DNA from: Siphonodentalium dalli
Lineage: Eukaryota; Mollusca; Scaphopoda; Gadilida; Siphonodentaliidae
DNA length: 64,000 bases
Reading direction: 5' to 3'
Assembly: GCA_032622095.1 (NCBI GenBank)
Contig: CP136062.1
Coordinates: 56,711,849-56,775,848 of the forward strand
The position numbers were made by a program, and so were the translations under genes. Under the pieces are notes generated by a model that did not search any database, was not told where the DNA came from, and saw nothing but the letters and a program-made list of their open reading frames with translations. Each line of letters begins with the position of its first letter. Positions within the stretch are counted from its first letter, which is position 1. Positions 12,679-25,600 of this stretch are shown in pieces.

Positions 12679-13412
12679 GTCCTCGTCAAGCAATCCTGCG
12701 TAATCAGTGAGGATCAAACAAACCCTGTCCAAAAAAGGACTCTAGCCAACTGAATGGAACGCGCCGGGTACACGTTTATAACACGTATATACATGCACGT
12801 ATACAAATAATGATGTATATAAGTACTGTTAAACCTGAGTAGGTAGATACTCCAGCAAAGTATGATGTCTAAATATTCACGAAATTTTCCATAGAAACAG
12901 AGGGTGTCATTCCATTAAGATCTATTAACGTGTGCATATTTGATTTAAAAATCAAGTTGTATAAAAACACAAATAGTACCAACATATCTGCGGGCACCAT
13001 AACTTTTATGAGATCTTTGCACAGTTATAGTCGTAAGTTAGCTTACTAAAAAAATCCCTTTAGCAGGTACGGTACACTCAAAAATATGATAACCACTATA
13101 CAGCTCAATAGAGGAATAACGTTATCTGGATCAGTATATCGCTGAAATAGTGTTATACATTATGTGGTATCAAGGGAGATGTCTAAAAGTTCTAATGATA
13201 GACAAAATAAACACATTGGAATTATATTATAAAAATTCAGAACAAAAGTGAAAATATCGTGAGAAAATGGGTGGCTGATACACAATTTGTCATAGGCCAA
13301 AACTATTTTATTTTCAAGTGGCATTGTCCTCGTCAAGCAATCCTGCGTAATCAGGGAGGATCAAACAAACGTTGTCCAAAATCCTGCTCAATGCAACTGA
13401 ACAGCACGCGCC
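12679..13412. repeat. Pair of ~87-bp direct repeats
   Basis: 12679-12765 and 13325-13412 share TGTCCTCGTCAAGCAATCCT and the rest of an ~87-bp block ending in GCGCC, at roughly 80-85 percent identity by eye. The 560 bp between them holds no gene. Either a dispersed repeat or the ends of an unrecognised element. Confidence 0.6.
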
Positions 13413-13906
13413 AAAGTCACTGAAACTATATAATCACGAGCGAAAGCACTCGTGCGATGACTCCGCGCAACATTGTGCACGTGAATGATAAGGAATTTGC
13501 CTTCAGTAATCTGATAACAAAACAGTTGTTGCTTTTCTTCTCGGGAGACATGAGATATGTCACTCGCTCGAGAACGGATTGTCTCCCGAGGAGCGCAGAC
13601 ATTCCGTTATTGAGCGGTTGACAAATATCATGTCTCCATCGACAGCGGGCAACAACTGTAATTCTGTATATTATCTTGATGTATAAATGTCATAAATAAA
13701 CTTGTAAAATGTATAATATTCTGTAATATTTTATCTCATGTGACTATATAAGCCTTATCTACGCTTGTGATTGGTTGATTGACATTCACTATTATCGATA
13801 GTGTCGTCCACGAAGCCATAGTGGGCCTCCTAATTTTAGCACACCCACTATCGCTTGGAAAATCCAGAAATCTAATTTTAGCATGCCCACTATTCCGGGG
13901 AGGTAA

Positions 13907-14371
13907 TTTGAAAGTCATCTCCACCTCGGTGCAAAAGTTCAACATATTTTTATCCGAAATGTCTTTGTAATCGACAACAGTTACTGGAGCACAATAAATG
14001 ATCGTAAGCAAATTCGTTATGTTATTTGTGATGTTTTACCCATATTTGATGTGCCGATTTATCATGTTCCTTTCTCCGCTGATCACAATGTCGCTTCTAT
14101 ATTTTTGTCTATTTCCTCAGTTCGCGCTACTAAATTTTCTGAACGAATCTTCAGTTTGTTTTCGGGAAAAAAAGAGAATTGTTTTGAACTGATGTCATTG
14201 ATTAACAACAACAACGACGTCTGCTTTCCATTGTTAATGATTCTCGAGGAAGAAAATTTAAGATTTGCCCAATTAGAAACCGGGCAATTTATAGAAGAAA
14301 ATTTGACAAGCAAAAAAAAAACAACAACAACAAAATTTTGCACTGAAAATATTGAAATCGTTCTGCAATGA
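13907..14371 (+). CDS. Unrecognised 154-codon open stretch (weak)
   Basis: The frame is open from just after a TAA at 13904 to the stop ending at 14371, with the first ATG only at 14051. It would read FESHLHLGAKVQHIFIRNVF at the start and later DVPIYHVPFSADHN, with a Lys/Thr-rich stretch near the end. I recognise no domain. Composition is plausible for protein, with mixed hydrophobic and charged residues, but no splice site or homology supports it, and an AT-rich 64-kb window yields such frames by chance. If real it would be an internal exon or a remnant of an element. Confidence 0.2.
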   Translation, partial: FESHLHLGAKVQHIFIRNVFVIDNSYWSTINDRKQIRYVICDVLPIFDVPIYHVPFSADHNVASIFLSISSVRATKFSERIFSLFSGKKENCFELMSLINNNNDVCFPLLMILEEENLRFAQLETGQFIEENLTSKKKTTTTKFCTENIEIVLQ

Positions 14372-14460
14372 AAAGGGAATACATGGGAATATAGATGATT
14401 TTGAATTGTTTGACATTATGGGTCCTGGGACAGAATTAAAAAACGTTCGATAAAAATTAA

Positions 14461-14544
14461 TAAATATTGCACGGCTTGTCGGTGACTATGCCAAAATAGT
14501 GGTCCTCGGTGGAGGAATAGTCACCTCCAAGCGTGCAATATTTA
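14461..14544. repeat. 84-bp hairpin
   Basis: The arms AAATATTGCACG (14462) and CGTGCAATATTT (ending 14543) bracket a shorter inner stem GTGACTAT / ATAGTCAC. MITE-like or degenerate foldback. Confidence 0.55.
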
Positions 14545-15098
14545 TATAATAATTATCCAGTCAACATGACCCAATCGATGCAGATGGATACACGTGATGC
14601 GATTGACTGCTCATATAACAATGTACCGAAGATAGCTATAATTACGTATATAACCCAAAAAGCATAATTTGTGCATGGTGTTATATATACTTGGTGGGAA
14701 ACCATCCGAAATGTTCAGGTAATATGTTCCGCAAACAACCAATGTTTGTTGAACTTATTATCTCAATATTTCCTAAGGGAACTACTCGTCACTGAGTATT
14801 TCATATAGAAAGGGTTAATTGAATTTATCATTCGTCATTCACACACCCTATGTTACATTTCCATTTGTATTTTCCAAAGTTTGTCCGCAGTCGATATTAC
14901 AGGGCAATAGTGACGTAATTTATCATAGCTCTGTCCGAAGATTCACGAAATGGTTTATAAATTTTACAAACTATGCACTTTCGCGAAAATTAAGTAATTT
15001 GTTGACCAAACTGACCAAAAATCACCAGAACGTTAGAAAATTTAACAACTGAACAGATTTTGAAGAATGGCGCCAATAATACAAAATGAGCTAGATCG

Positions 15099-15498
15099 TT
15101 AACCCTTTACCCAACAGAACGGCCCTGTGCCAATGCATTCTCTTATATATGCGAGTCGACCATAGGTCGCCTCGCATATATAAGAGAATGCATTGGCTTA
15201 ACACATTAAAAATTATAAAATTGTTAAAGAATGTAAGAAAAAATGGTAAAAAGTGTTAAAAAAAGATTTTTTTTAGGCCAATGCATTCTCTTATATATGC
15301 GAGGCGACCTATGGTCGACTCGCATATATAAGAGAATGCATTGGCACAGGGCATAACTATAACCATCACAATGTGGTCAATGAGCCGGTTCCAATGATAT
15401 CCATATTTGTATGGTTTTATTGAGACAGACCCAAGATATTTTAGGCTGTTGAAGCTTTATTTGGCCGGTTTTGGCCGGTTTGTTGGGTAAAGGGTTAA
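15099..15498. mobile_element. piggyBac-like MITE with TTAA flanks, copy 1
   Basis: TTAA is followed by CCCTTTACCCAACAGAACGG at the left, and the right end closes with the inverted TGTTGGGTAAAGGG followed by TTAA. TTAA target duplications with CCC(T)-starting inverted ends are the hallmark of piggyBac-superfamily elements, and no transposase is present. Immediately inside the left end sits the CCCTGTGCC...GGCACAGGG palindromic module (15123-15351). The remainder (15352-15475) is unique to this family and recurs inverted in the second copy. Confidence 0.8.
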
Positions 15499-15948
15499 AC
15501 ACCGTCAGTCGATACTTTAGTCGGCAACCTATTTTTTCCGTAATCAGGGACAGGAAACACGTCACTAATGTAATCTCTAAACCACATTCAGACATTCTGA
15601 TAGTTGGTTTCTGGAATTAATGCAGTGGATGGGATAGTTGTTGCAGGACTCAGGAGTTATTATACTTACGTGTGGCAGGGATCATGTGCATTTTGTGAAC
15701 ATCAGTCTATTAAATGGTTGGGTGAATTTGATGTTCAAACAGACGCACAATTTACCTATTTTCCTTGTAAATTTCAAATATATTTATTACTTTTTAATGA
15801 CTACTGATGTTTTAATGTGCGTTGTGATTTTCCACAGCTTGTGTAACAGTTTATCCCATCATTGTGCATATCCACATGTGCAGCCCATGCACTATAGTTT
15901 ATCCCGTCAGATAAACCTTTCAATATACAAGTACACTGTATACATGTT
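15499..15948. other. 450-bp spacer between two inverted piggyBac-like MITEs
   Basis: The spacer contains ORFs of 67 and 104 codons in overlapping frames with no recognisable domain. Because the flanking MITEs are inverted relative to each other, this segment could move as the payload of a composite element. There is no direct evidence that it has. Confidence 0.4.
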
Positions 15949-16310
15949 TTAACCCTTTATCCAACAAACCGGCCAAAAACGCCCAAATAAAGCTTCAACA
16001 GCCTAAAATATCTTCGGTCTGTCTCAATAACACCATACAAATATGGATATCATTGGAACCGGTTTATTGACCACATTGTGATGGTTACAGTTATGCCCTG
16101 TGCCAATGCATTCTCTTATATATGCGAGTCGACAATAGGTCGCCTCGAATATATAAGAGAATGCATTGGCCTAAAAAACATTTTTTAACAATTTTTATAA
16201 TATTTTTCTACATTCTTTGACAATTTTATCATTTTTAATATGTGTTAAGCCAATGCATTCTCTTATATATGCGAGGCGACATGTGGCCGTTCTGTTGGGT
16301 AAAGGGTTAA
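15949..16310. mobile_element. piggyBac-like MITE with TTAA flanks, copy 2 (inverted, internally deleted)
   Basis: Starts TTAACCCTTTATCCAACAAA and ends TGTTGGGTAAAGGGTTAA, so both TTAA flanks are intact. Relative to copy 1 it is in opposite orientation. The palindromic module begins at 16096, but its second hairpin is cut off after GCGAGGCGAC (about 16280), leaving only half of the last stem next to GTGGCCGTTCTG. Such loss of one hairpin arm is typical of replication slippage at palindromes. Confidence 0.8.
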
Positions 16311-16421
16311 ACAAATTTAAAATAAAAACCGCTTTGGGTTAGAGATTTGATTGGTGACGTTGGCTACTCGCTACATGCACAGGTTACGTAGTTTTAAATG
16401 ACATATGGTATTGTTGATCAT

Positions 16422-16624
16422 CTATGACACTTGACAAATGATCATAAAGGTATCTTCGTTGTGAGTGTCATGGAATTTCCAGCCGGTGTACTCAGCTAAC
16501 CGCATATATAGATCCGATCCTCCATCAGGCTCTCCTGACCCCCACTCAATCCAGGGCAGTGGGTAGCCATTCCTGTTGCAGAACTCATAATCAGTACCAC
16601 ACCGCATGCCGTCGATCCATGCAT
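16422..16624 (-). CDS. Terminal exon: C-terminal half of C-type lectin domain
   Basis: The acceptor is TATTACAG just right of 16624. The exon then opens with AT completing a split codon and reads AWIDGMRCGTDYEFCNRNG, PLPWIEWGSGEPDGGSD, GWKFHDTHNEDTFMIICQVS and stop. The WI(D/G)G-like start, the EPD tripeptide in the place of the EPN/QPD sugar-specificity motif, and the final F-x-I-x-CQ are standard landmarks of the second half of the fold. EPD is unusual: EPN predicts mannose-type and QPD galactose-type binding. The canonical WND is replaced by FHD, so calcium-dependent sugar binding is uncertain. An ATG at 16637 lies in the intron and is not the start. The exon length of 203 bp fits a phase-1 start. 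Confidence 0.85.
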
Positions 16625-19600
16625 CTGTAATAGACATGTGTTACAACAGATGTGAATACAAATCAGATCATATTATAACTATGGTGGTTCAAAATGTAAT
16701 AATTTCAACAATGGTGGTCATTTTGATAAACTGTTTGCAAACTTCTTTCAAAACTGAAATTTATGGATTCACCAAAAAGCTAGTGCAAGTGTTAGATTGT
16801 TTCATGTCATTTTTGGGACAAGGCCTTCAAAACGACACTCACTGGTTTTCAACTGAAAAATCACGTTTTCTGCCAAAGTGGAACTAATGAACTGGTGAAT
16901 GTATTAGATCAAACTATTATCTATTTGCTCACAAGTATTCAACTATACAGCTACATTCAATTTAGTTTTTAGAAATATTTTTGTTCAAAATCATTTCACA
17001 TAATTCCGAAGTATGAATTACCTTCCTTTGAGATTTAACAGTAGCTACATTTCAGACAGGGTGAATGATGTCCATTTTACTATCAATACAAATCAATGTA
17101 TTCAATCCTGTCAATTTTCCAGCTGCGAGTAATTTATAATTTGCTGATGGATTATGTCTAGAAATGCATGCGGACGTGTTTGGGCGCCGTCGCTGGATAC
17201 TGGGAGGTCACACAATGTCATGGATCACCATGGCTTCGGCGATCGAAAATTATTTTCGGAATTGGAATATATACGTACGATCAACCGAGTCTCCTACTGG
17301 TAGTTGGGCTTTGATGTAATCATACATGAGTTGGTTTTCTATCTCTACCAAATGTCCACCGTCCGCCTCACACTGCGAAATGGCTTCGTCTCTGTGCTCC
17401 TTATTGGTGTATAACTTGGTACAATAGGCCGGGTCATATCCAATGGGACAGACTTCATGCAGAAAAAGATTATAACATAAACACTTAAACAAAATGAAGC
17501 AAACAAACCATGAAATCTCCAGATGTGCAACGGAACTTTGAAGTGATAAGCTCCTATGGCATGGGGCGATACGTTCCACGATGTTACCATGTGATAAGCA
17601 CCCTATACTGTCAGAAAAATGCAGAGAGCCTACTCAAGAGTAAACTCAGGCTCTTAATTTAAAACCATCAATACCAGACTACATGGAATATGGTGAATTG
17701 ATGGGATTGCCATTAGATATAACAATTTATTATATACTTGCCCATGAATTATAAGGTTTTAGCAGTGAGATATAAGTGATATCCCACTAGTGATATATCG
17801 ATATCTCACTGGTATTATTGCGCCGTATGGATCCTCATGTGTGTAGTCAGTTTATACCTCATAGTGAATGATTTCCTGCACACATCATGTACTGACATTC
17901 ATTGGGGGCCATCGGCAAGTAACGAAAGTATATAATAAATACAAAATCTAAACTTTTTGAGTGTTTTAATTATTGGAATATGTTTTTGGGCGTAATGTGT
18001 CAGCTTGAAATTTCGGATGTATTGACATTCATTGGGGGCCATAGGCAAGTAACTAAAGTATATAATAAACAGAATATCCACACTTTTTCAGTGAATATGG
18101 GTTAAATCTCATTCGTGATGACAAAACATTTGAATTTCCACTCGTGGCTAAAGCCACTCATAGAAATTCAATGTTTTGTCATCACTCATGAGATATAACC
18201 CATATCCACTGAAAAAGTTTATATATCCTCTATATAACTGAGAATTATTGAATACTGGACAAAAAATGTAAATGTGGAAGAAACCTTCTAAGGGAAAGCC
18301 CTGTATAATTTATTATCGAAACTCCTCTATAGTGCAGTTGATTCCTCCTTTAAATTGTTGAGAAATGTTCGGAAATTTCTCATCGAATGTGAGCACCACG
18401 ATTATTTTTACTATTAAATAGTTTATTCAGCTTGTTCTCGTGGAAATAATCAATTAACGGGCGTATTTTAGTGGTCGAAATATGCTCATATTGACATTAT
18501 GTATGACCGGATGACTCCAAAAAACATGGCCGCCAGCGCCATCTTGGATTTCAAAATTAAATCCATTAGCACGGGCTACAGGCCGAACTGTTCATCTGAT
18601 CTGATGAAATTTGTCACGGATGTTAGTATTGACATATAGATGGGAATGTGTCATTTTGGGGTCATTCCGCAATAAAACAAGGCCGTCGGCAGACATCTTG
18701 GATTTTACTCTTTGCATGACTCCTACGGGTCGTACCTTTGGTCGGATCATCATGAAAGTTGTCTTGGCTGATGACATTGACATTAGAGGTGAAAGATTCA
18801 TTTTTGGGTCATTCGACCATAAAACTTGTCCGTTGACAGCCATCTTGGATTTTTTACTCTTTGCATGACTAAATCCGTTGGCACGGGCTTCAAGTTGTAC
18901 TTTTGGTCGGATCATTATGAAATTTGTCATGTCTGTTGACATTGACAAGTATGTGGGAATCATTCGGCAAAAAAAACATGGCCCAGCGGCCATCTTGAAG
19001 TTTAAAATTCAATCCATTAGCACGGGATTATATGAGGATGCACAATGACGCCAATCACCAACTATTTTTGTGGAATTTATCCAACAAAGAACGATCGTGC
19101 AATATATCCAAATAACGTTTAACTGGTTTGGTAAAATTCAAACTCTGATGACACGTTACGCAAGACGATCAGCTAGAACCGCCGCTGTTAGCTCCAATCG
19201 GGCGTCGTTATTGGTTTCAGTGGTATTACTCGCCTCTTCGACAAAAACGAACACTGGCATGTAACATATTCTTCTCGAAAGCATATAGACCGCTTATTTT
19301 CAAGTACGTGACGTACACTTTGCAAAATTAAATGACTTTCACTGCAGCTCTATATGAAGCAAAACAATAGTCTAACGTAGTATTCCGTCTTTGCTATGAT
19401 GCTTGTAGAGAAAACTGATGCTGTTACGAAAATGTAACGATATTTTTTTCTAAAATTGTCATTTTCCCGGAGTTGGACAAATCGATGGAAAAAACATTAA
19501 AGTATATTCGATGATGGTTACTGCTGGCAAAGCGACGATAACATCCATTTTGATTGTGCTTGGTTTGCAACAAACAACGCAATCATTATTGAACTATTAA

Positions 19601-22600
19601 AGGTACTCAATCCGATTAAGCACCCCTAAATCACAATTTCTTTGGCTTTGGGGGTAAAACATATTTGATTCGAGTCAAGGAACCCATCCTCCAAAGCTCA
19701 GAGTGATCAGATACCGATTTTGAAATTTGTTAATTTTTGAGATGTGGTCCACTTTCACGTGCTGAAACGGATAAATTACGGACAAATTGCGGGTGTAAGA
19801 TGGATAACTCTAAAACAAAGTGGTTATTATTGTTAATAGTAACCACTTGAGTTTCGAGTTATCCATCTTACACCCGCAATTTGTCCGTTTGAGCACGTGA
19901 AACTGGACCACATCTGAAACATTAACAAACTTCAAAAATCGATATCTGATCACTCTGAGCTTTGAAGGGTGGGTTCCTCGACTCGAATAAAATATTTTTT
20001 ACCCCCGAAGCCAAAGAAATAGTAATTTAGGGGTGCTTAATCGGATTGAGTACCTTCAAACCATATATATATTTTTAATGTAGATAACATAGCAGCACCG
20101 GTTTTCCCTACCAGCATCATATCAACTCAACAGAACCCACCAACATCATAACAAACTTGCAGGACCACTTAACCAGGGGCTGGTGTATAGAATGACCAGT
20201 GTGTTTCTAGTGGGCAATAAATATCTCAGTGCCACGCCCTCATACAAGTACAAGTATAATCCTATACTAATCTGAATATACCCTTACCGAATGTCGTTGT
20301 GGTCGTTGTAGTCGTGGTGGTGGTCGTCGTTGTGGTCGTGGTGGTTGTTGTGGTCGTGGTGGTTGTTGTGGTCGTCGTGGTTGGTTCTTGAAAAAAAAGT
20401 TGTATTCAAAGATGTATTAAGATTTCCAGCCCGTCGAACGACAATACATATTTACTGTACATTCATACACTGGTAAGTTTGGACGGTCTATATGTTTGCA
20501 GGAATTTCGTCGTAAAGAACGATTTGATTCCAGAATATGAACGGAAACATGCATATAAAATGCATCTGTACCACATTTAACTACATGAGAATTAAAGTGT
20601 CTGTAGTTCCACATGTAGCGATGCTACCCGAATTTGCCTGTAAATAACATGCAATTATATATAGAATATACGCATAGTGTTTCTGAATAACAAATTTAAT
20701 CCACGAGTGAGATTGGCGATTTACAACACGAGCTTCAGCGAGTAGTATATATCGCCAATCCCAAGAGTGGTTTAAATTTGTTATTCAGAAACACTATGCG
20801 TATATTTTGTTTATGCCACGATCTTTACAATGCGATGGATAAACACTTTGCCGTTCAAATTGTATGGATAAAGTTTAATCCACTCTGCGAAGTTTAATCA
20901 ACAGCAGGCACGTTTAATCAACAGGTGTTGTTTAATTGTAAAACTTTATTTATATAGTAAGATAGGCGATCGTGGTATACATAGCATGAATCAATCGTAT
21001 ATTAGGTATTTGAAGGCAATTGCTCGTAGCTCCGTTACAAGTGGAACTACATACATTTTACCTCTCATGTCGTTCGCTTTGGTAAAGATGCATGTTAAAT
21101 GCATGTTTCCGTTCATATTATGGCACCATGTGGTTTTCCACCGAATGCCGGCTGATACGGACCCTGGCTCTTACGGACCCTGGCTCTTACGGACCCTGGC
21201 TTTTACGGACCACCGGCTGATACGGCCCCTGGCTTATACGGACCCTCGGCTTATACGGACCCTGGCTCATAAGGACCTCAATTAAAATATACAGGTTCAA
21301 TGCAGTCATTGTGGAATTATGCCAGTCAAAAATAAATCAGTTGAATATATACCAGTTGTGTTTTTACTAACATGTTTTCATAACAAATCAAACTCAGTGG
21401 ATTCATACTGATCACCATTCACTGACCATTTATCATCGCGTGTCTGTTTATAAAACAATATAAGGGATCACACACGAGTGTGTATACAAGGGACAATAAA
21501 TCAGTTGAAACAAGTTGTGTTTTTACTAACATGTTTTCGTAACAAATCAAACTCAGTGGATTCATCCTGATCACCATTCACTGACCATTTATCACCGCGT
21601 GTCTGTTTACACAACGACATAAAGGGATCACACGCGCGTGTTTATACAACGATGAAGAGATTAATTAACGCGATTCAATAAATGTTTTTTCAAGCCAGAA
21701 CATCACCGAAATTCTCAATTAATACAGATATATGTGTGAAAATACAATCATAATTATATATTAAATTCATAAATATAAGTTTGAAAAAAAACGAAAAAAT
21801 CGGTTAAATTCATAAATATAATCGCTATCTGATCACTCTGAGCTTTGAAGGGTGGGTTCCTCGACTCGAATAAAATATTTTTTACCCCCGAAGCCAAAGA
21901 AATAGTAATTTAGGGGTGCTTAATCGGATTGAGTACCTTCAAACCATATATATTTTTTAATGTAGATAACATAGCAGCACCGGTTTTCCCTACCAGCATC
22001 ATATCAACTCAACAGAACCCACCAACATCATAACAAACTTGCAGGACCACTTAACCAGGGGCTGGTGTATAGAATGACCAGTGTGTTTCTAGTGGGCAAT
22101 AAATATCTCAGTGCCACGCCCTCATACAAGTACAAGTATAATCCTATACTAATCTGAATAGACCCTTACCGAATGTCGTTGTGGTCGTTGTAGTCGTGGT
22201 GGTGGTCGTGGTGATTGTTGTGGTCGTGGTGGTTGTTGTGGTCGTCGTGGTTGATTCTTGAAAAAAAAGTTGTATTCAAAGATGTATTAAGATTTCCAGC
22301 CCGTCGAACGACAATACATATTTACTGTACATTCATACACTGGTAAGTTTGGACGGTATATATGGTTGTAGGAATTTCGTCGTAAAGAACGATTTGATTC
22401 CAGAATATGAACGGAAACATGCATATAAAATGCATCTGTACCACATCTAACTACATGAGAATTAAAGTGTCTGTAGTTCCACATGTAGCGATGCTACCCG
22501 AATTTGCCTGTAAATAACAAGCAATTATATATAGAATATACGCATAGTGTTTCTGAATAACAAATTTAATCCACGAGTGAGATTGGCGATTTACAACACG

Positions 22601-25600
22601 AGCTTCAGCGAGTAGTATATATCGCCAATCCCAAGAGTAGTTTAAATTTGTTATTCAGAAACACTATGCGTATATTTTGTTTATGCCACGATCTTTACAA
22701 TGCGATGGATAAACACTTTGCCGTTCAAATTGTATGGATAAAGTTTAATCCACTCTGCGAAGTTTAATCAACAGTAGGCACGTTTAATCAACAGGTGTTG
22801 TTTAATTGTAAAACTTTATTTATATAGTAAGATAGGCGATCGTGGTATACATAGCATGAATCAATCGTATATTAGGTATTTGAAGGCAATTGCTCGTAGC
22901 TCCGTTACAAGTGGAACTACATACATTTTACCTCTCATGTCGTTCGCTTTGGTAAAGATGCATGTTAAATGCATGTTTCCGTTCATATTATGGCACCATG
23001 TGGTTTTCTACCGAATGCCGGCTGATACGGACCCTGGCTCTTACGGACCCTGGCTCTTACGGACCCTGGCTTTTACGGACCACCGGCTGATACGGACCCT
23101 GGCTTATACGGACCCTCGGCTTATACGGACCCTGGCTCATACGGACCTCAATTAAAATATACAGGTTCAATGCAGTCATTGTGGAATTATGCCAGTCAAA
23201 AATAAATCAGTTGAATATATACCAGTTGTGTTTTTACTAACATGTTTTCATAACAAATCAAACTCAGTGGATTCATACTGATCACCATTCACTGACCATT
23301 TATCATCGCGTGTCTGTTTATAAAACAATATAAGGGATCACACACGAGTGTGTATACAAGGGACAATAAATCAGTTGAAACAAGTTGTGTTTTTACTAAC
23401 ATGTTTTCGTAACAAATCAAACTCAGTGGATTCATCCTGATCACCATTCACTGACCATTTATCACCGCGTGTCTGTTTACACAACGACATAAAGGGATCA
23501 CACGCGCGTGTTTATACAACGATGAAGAGATTAATTAACGCGATTCAATAAATGTTTTTTTCAAGCCAGAACATCACCGAAATTCTCAATTAATACAGAT
23601 ATATGTGTGAAAATACAATCATAATTATATATTAAATTCATAAATATAAGTTTAAAAAAAAACGAAAAAATCGGTTAAATTCATAAATATAATCGATATC
23701 TGATCACTCTGAGCTTTGAAGGGTGGGTTCCTCGACTCGAATAAAATATTTTTTACCCCCGAAGCCAAAGAAATAGTAATTTAGGGGTGCTTAATCGGAT
23801 TGAGTACCTTCAAACCATATATATTTTTAATGTAGATAACATAGCAGCACCGGTTTTCCCTACCAGCATCATATCAACTCAACAGAACCCACCAACTTCA
23901 TAACAAACTTGCAGGACCACTTAACCAGGGGCTGGTGTATAGAATGACCAGTGTGTTTCTAGTGGGCAATAAATATTTCAGTGCCACGCCCTCATACAAG
24001 TACAAGTATAATCCTATACTAATCTGAATAGACCCTTACCGAATGTCGTTGTGGTCGTTGTAGTCGTGGTGGTGATTGTTGTGGTCGTGGTGGTTGTTGT
24101 GGTCGTCGTGGTTGATTCTTGAAAAAAAAGTTGTATTCAAAGATGTATTAAGATTTCCAGCCCGTCGAACGACAATACATATTTACTGTACATTCATACA
24201 CTGGTAAGTTTGGACGGTATATATGGTTGTAGGAATTTCGTCGTAAAGAACGATTTGATTCCAGAATATGAACGGAAACATGCATATAAAATGCATCTGT
24301 ACCACATCTAACTACATGAGAATTAAAGTGTCTGTAGTTCCACATGTAGCGATGCTACCCGAATTTGCCTGTAAAAAACATGCAATTATATATAGAATAT
24401 ACGCATAGTGTTTCTGAATAACAAATTTAATCCACGAGTGAGATTGGCGATTTACAACACGAGCTTCAGCAAGTAGTATATATCGCCAATCCCAAGAGTG
24501 GTTTAAATTTGTTATTCAGAAACACTATGCGTATATTTTGTTTATGCCACGATCTTTACAATGCGATGGATAAACACTTTGCCGTTCAAATTGTATGGAT
24601 AAAGTTTAATCCACTCTGCGAAGTTTAATCAACAGCAGGCACGTTTAATCAACAGGTGTTGTTTAATTGTAAAACTTTATTTATATAGTAAGATAGGCGA
24701 TCGTGGTATACATAGCATGAATCAATCGTATATTAGGTATTTGAAGGCAATTGCTCGTAGCTCCGTTACAAGTGGAACTACATACATTTTACCTCTCATG
24801 TCGTTCGCTTTGGTAAAGATGCATGTTAAATGCATGTTTCCGTTCATATTATGGCACCATGTGGTTTTCCACCGAATGCCGGCTGATACGGACCCTGGCT
24901 CTTACGGACCCTGGCTCTTACGGACCCTGGCTTTTACGGACCACCGGCTGATACGGACCCTGGCTTATACGGACCCTCGGCTTATACGGACCCTGGCTCA
25001 TACGGACCTCAATTAAAATATACAGGTTCAATGCAGTCATTGTGGAATTATGCCAGTCAAAAATAAATCAGTTGAATATATACCAGTTGTGTTTTTACTA
25101 ACATGTTTTCATAACAAATCAAACTCAGTGGATTCATACTGATCACCATTCACTGAAAAAAGTTGTATTCAAAGATGTATTAAGATTTCCAGCCCGTCGA
25201 ACGACAATACATATTTACTGTACATTCATACACTGGTAAGTTTGGACGGTATATATGGTTGTAGGAATTTCGTCGTAAAGAACGATTTGATTCCAGAATA
25301 TGAACGGAAACATGCATATAAAATGCATCTGTACCACATCTAACTACATGAGAATTAAAGTGTCTGTAGTTCCACATGTAGCGATGCTACCCGAATTTGC
25401 CTGTAAATAACATGCAATTATATATAGAATATACGCATAGTGTTTCTGAATAACAAATTTAATCCACGAGTGAGATTGGCGATTTACAACACGAGCTTCA
25501 GCGAGTAGTATATATCGCCAATCCCAAGAGTGGTTTAAATTTGTTATTCAGAAACACTATGCGTATATTTTGTTTATGCCACGATCTTTACAATGCGATG

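Noticed and set aside
18592-18993. 133-codon minus ORF and 85-codon plus ORF over the same DNA (and at +8293)
   Set aside because: Translation of a ~150-bp degenerate tandem repeat. Both strands are open because of repeat periodicity.
20288-20386. Thr-coding tract as a simple GTG/GTC microsatellite
   Set aside because: Considered, but all seven copies keep splice sites, phase and divisibility by three while changing length. Mixed codon usage is also more consistent with a coding exon.
20417-20614. Repeated 65-codon minus-strand ORF (also at 22287, 24148, 25180, 28710, 30580, 32441 and 34311)
   Set aside because: Entirely within the left arm of the 8045-family MITE. Related frames appear at the solo MITE at 8020-8310, so it is a by-product of the repeat.
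20986-21285. Repeated 99-codon plus-strand ORF (also at 22856, 24717, 29279, 31149 and 33010, and a variant at 34880)
   Set aside because: It runs through a MITE arm and a 15-bp minisatellite whose period is divisible by three. It is copied only because the 1.87-kb unit is copied and has no protein similarity.
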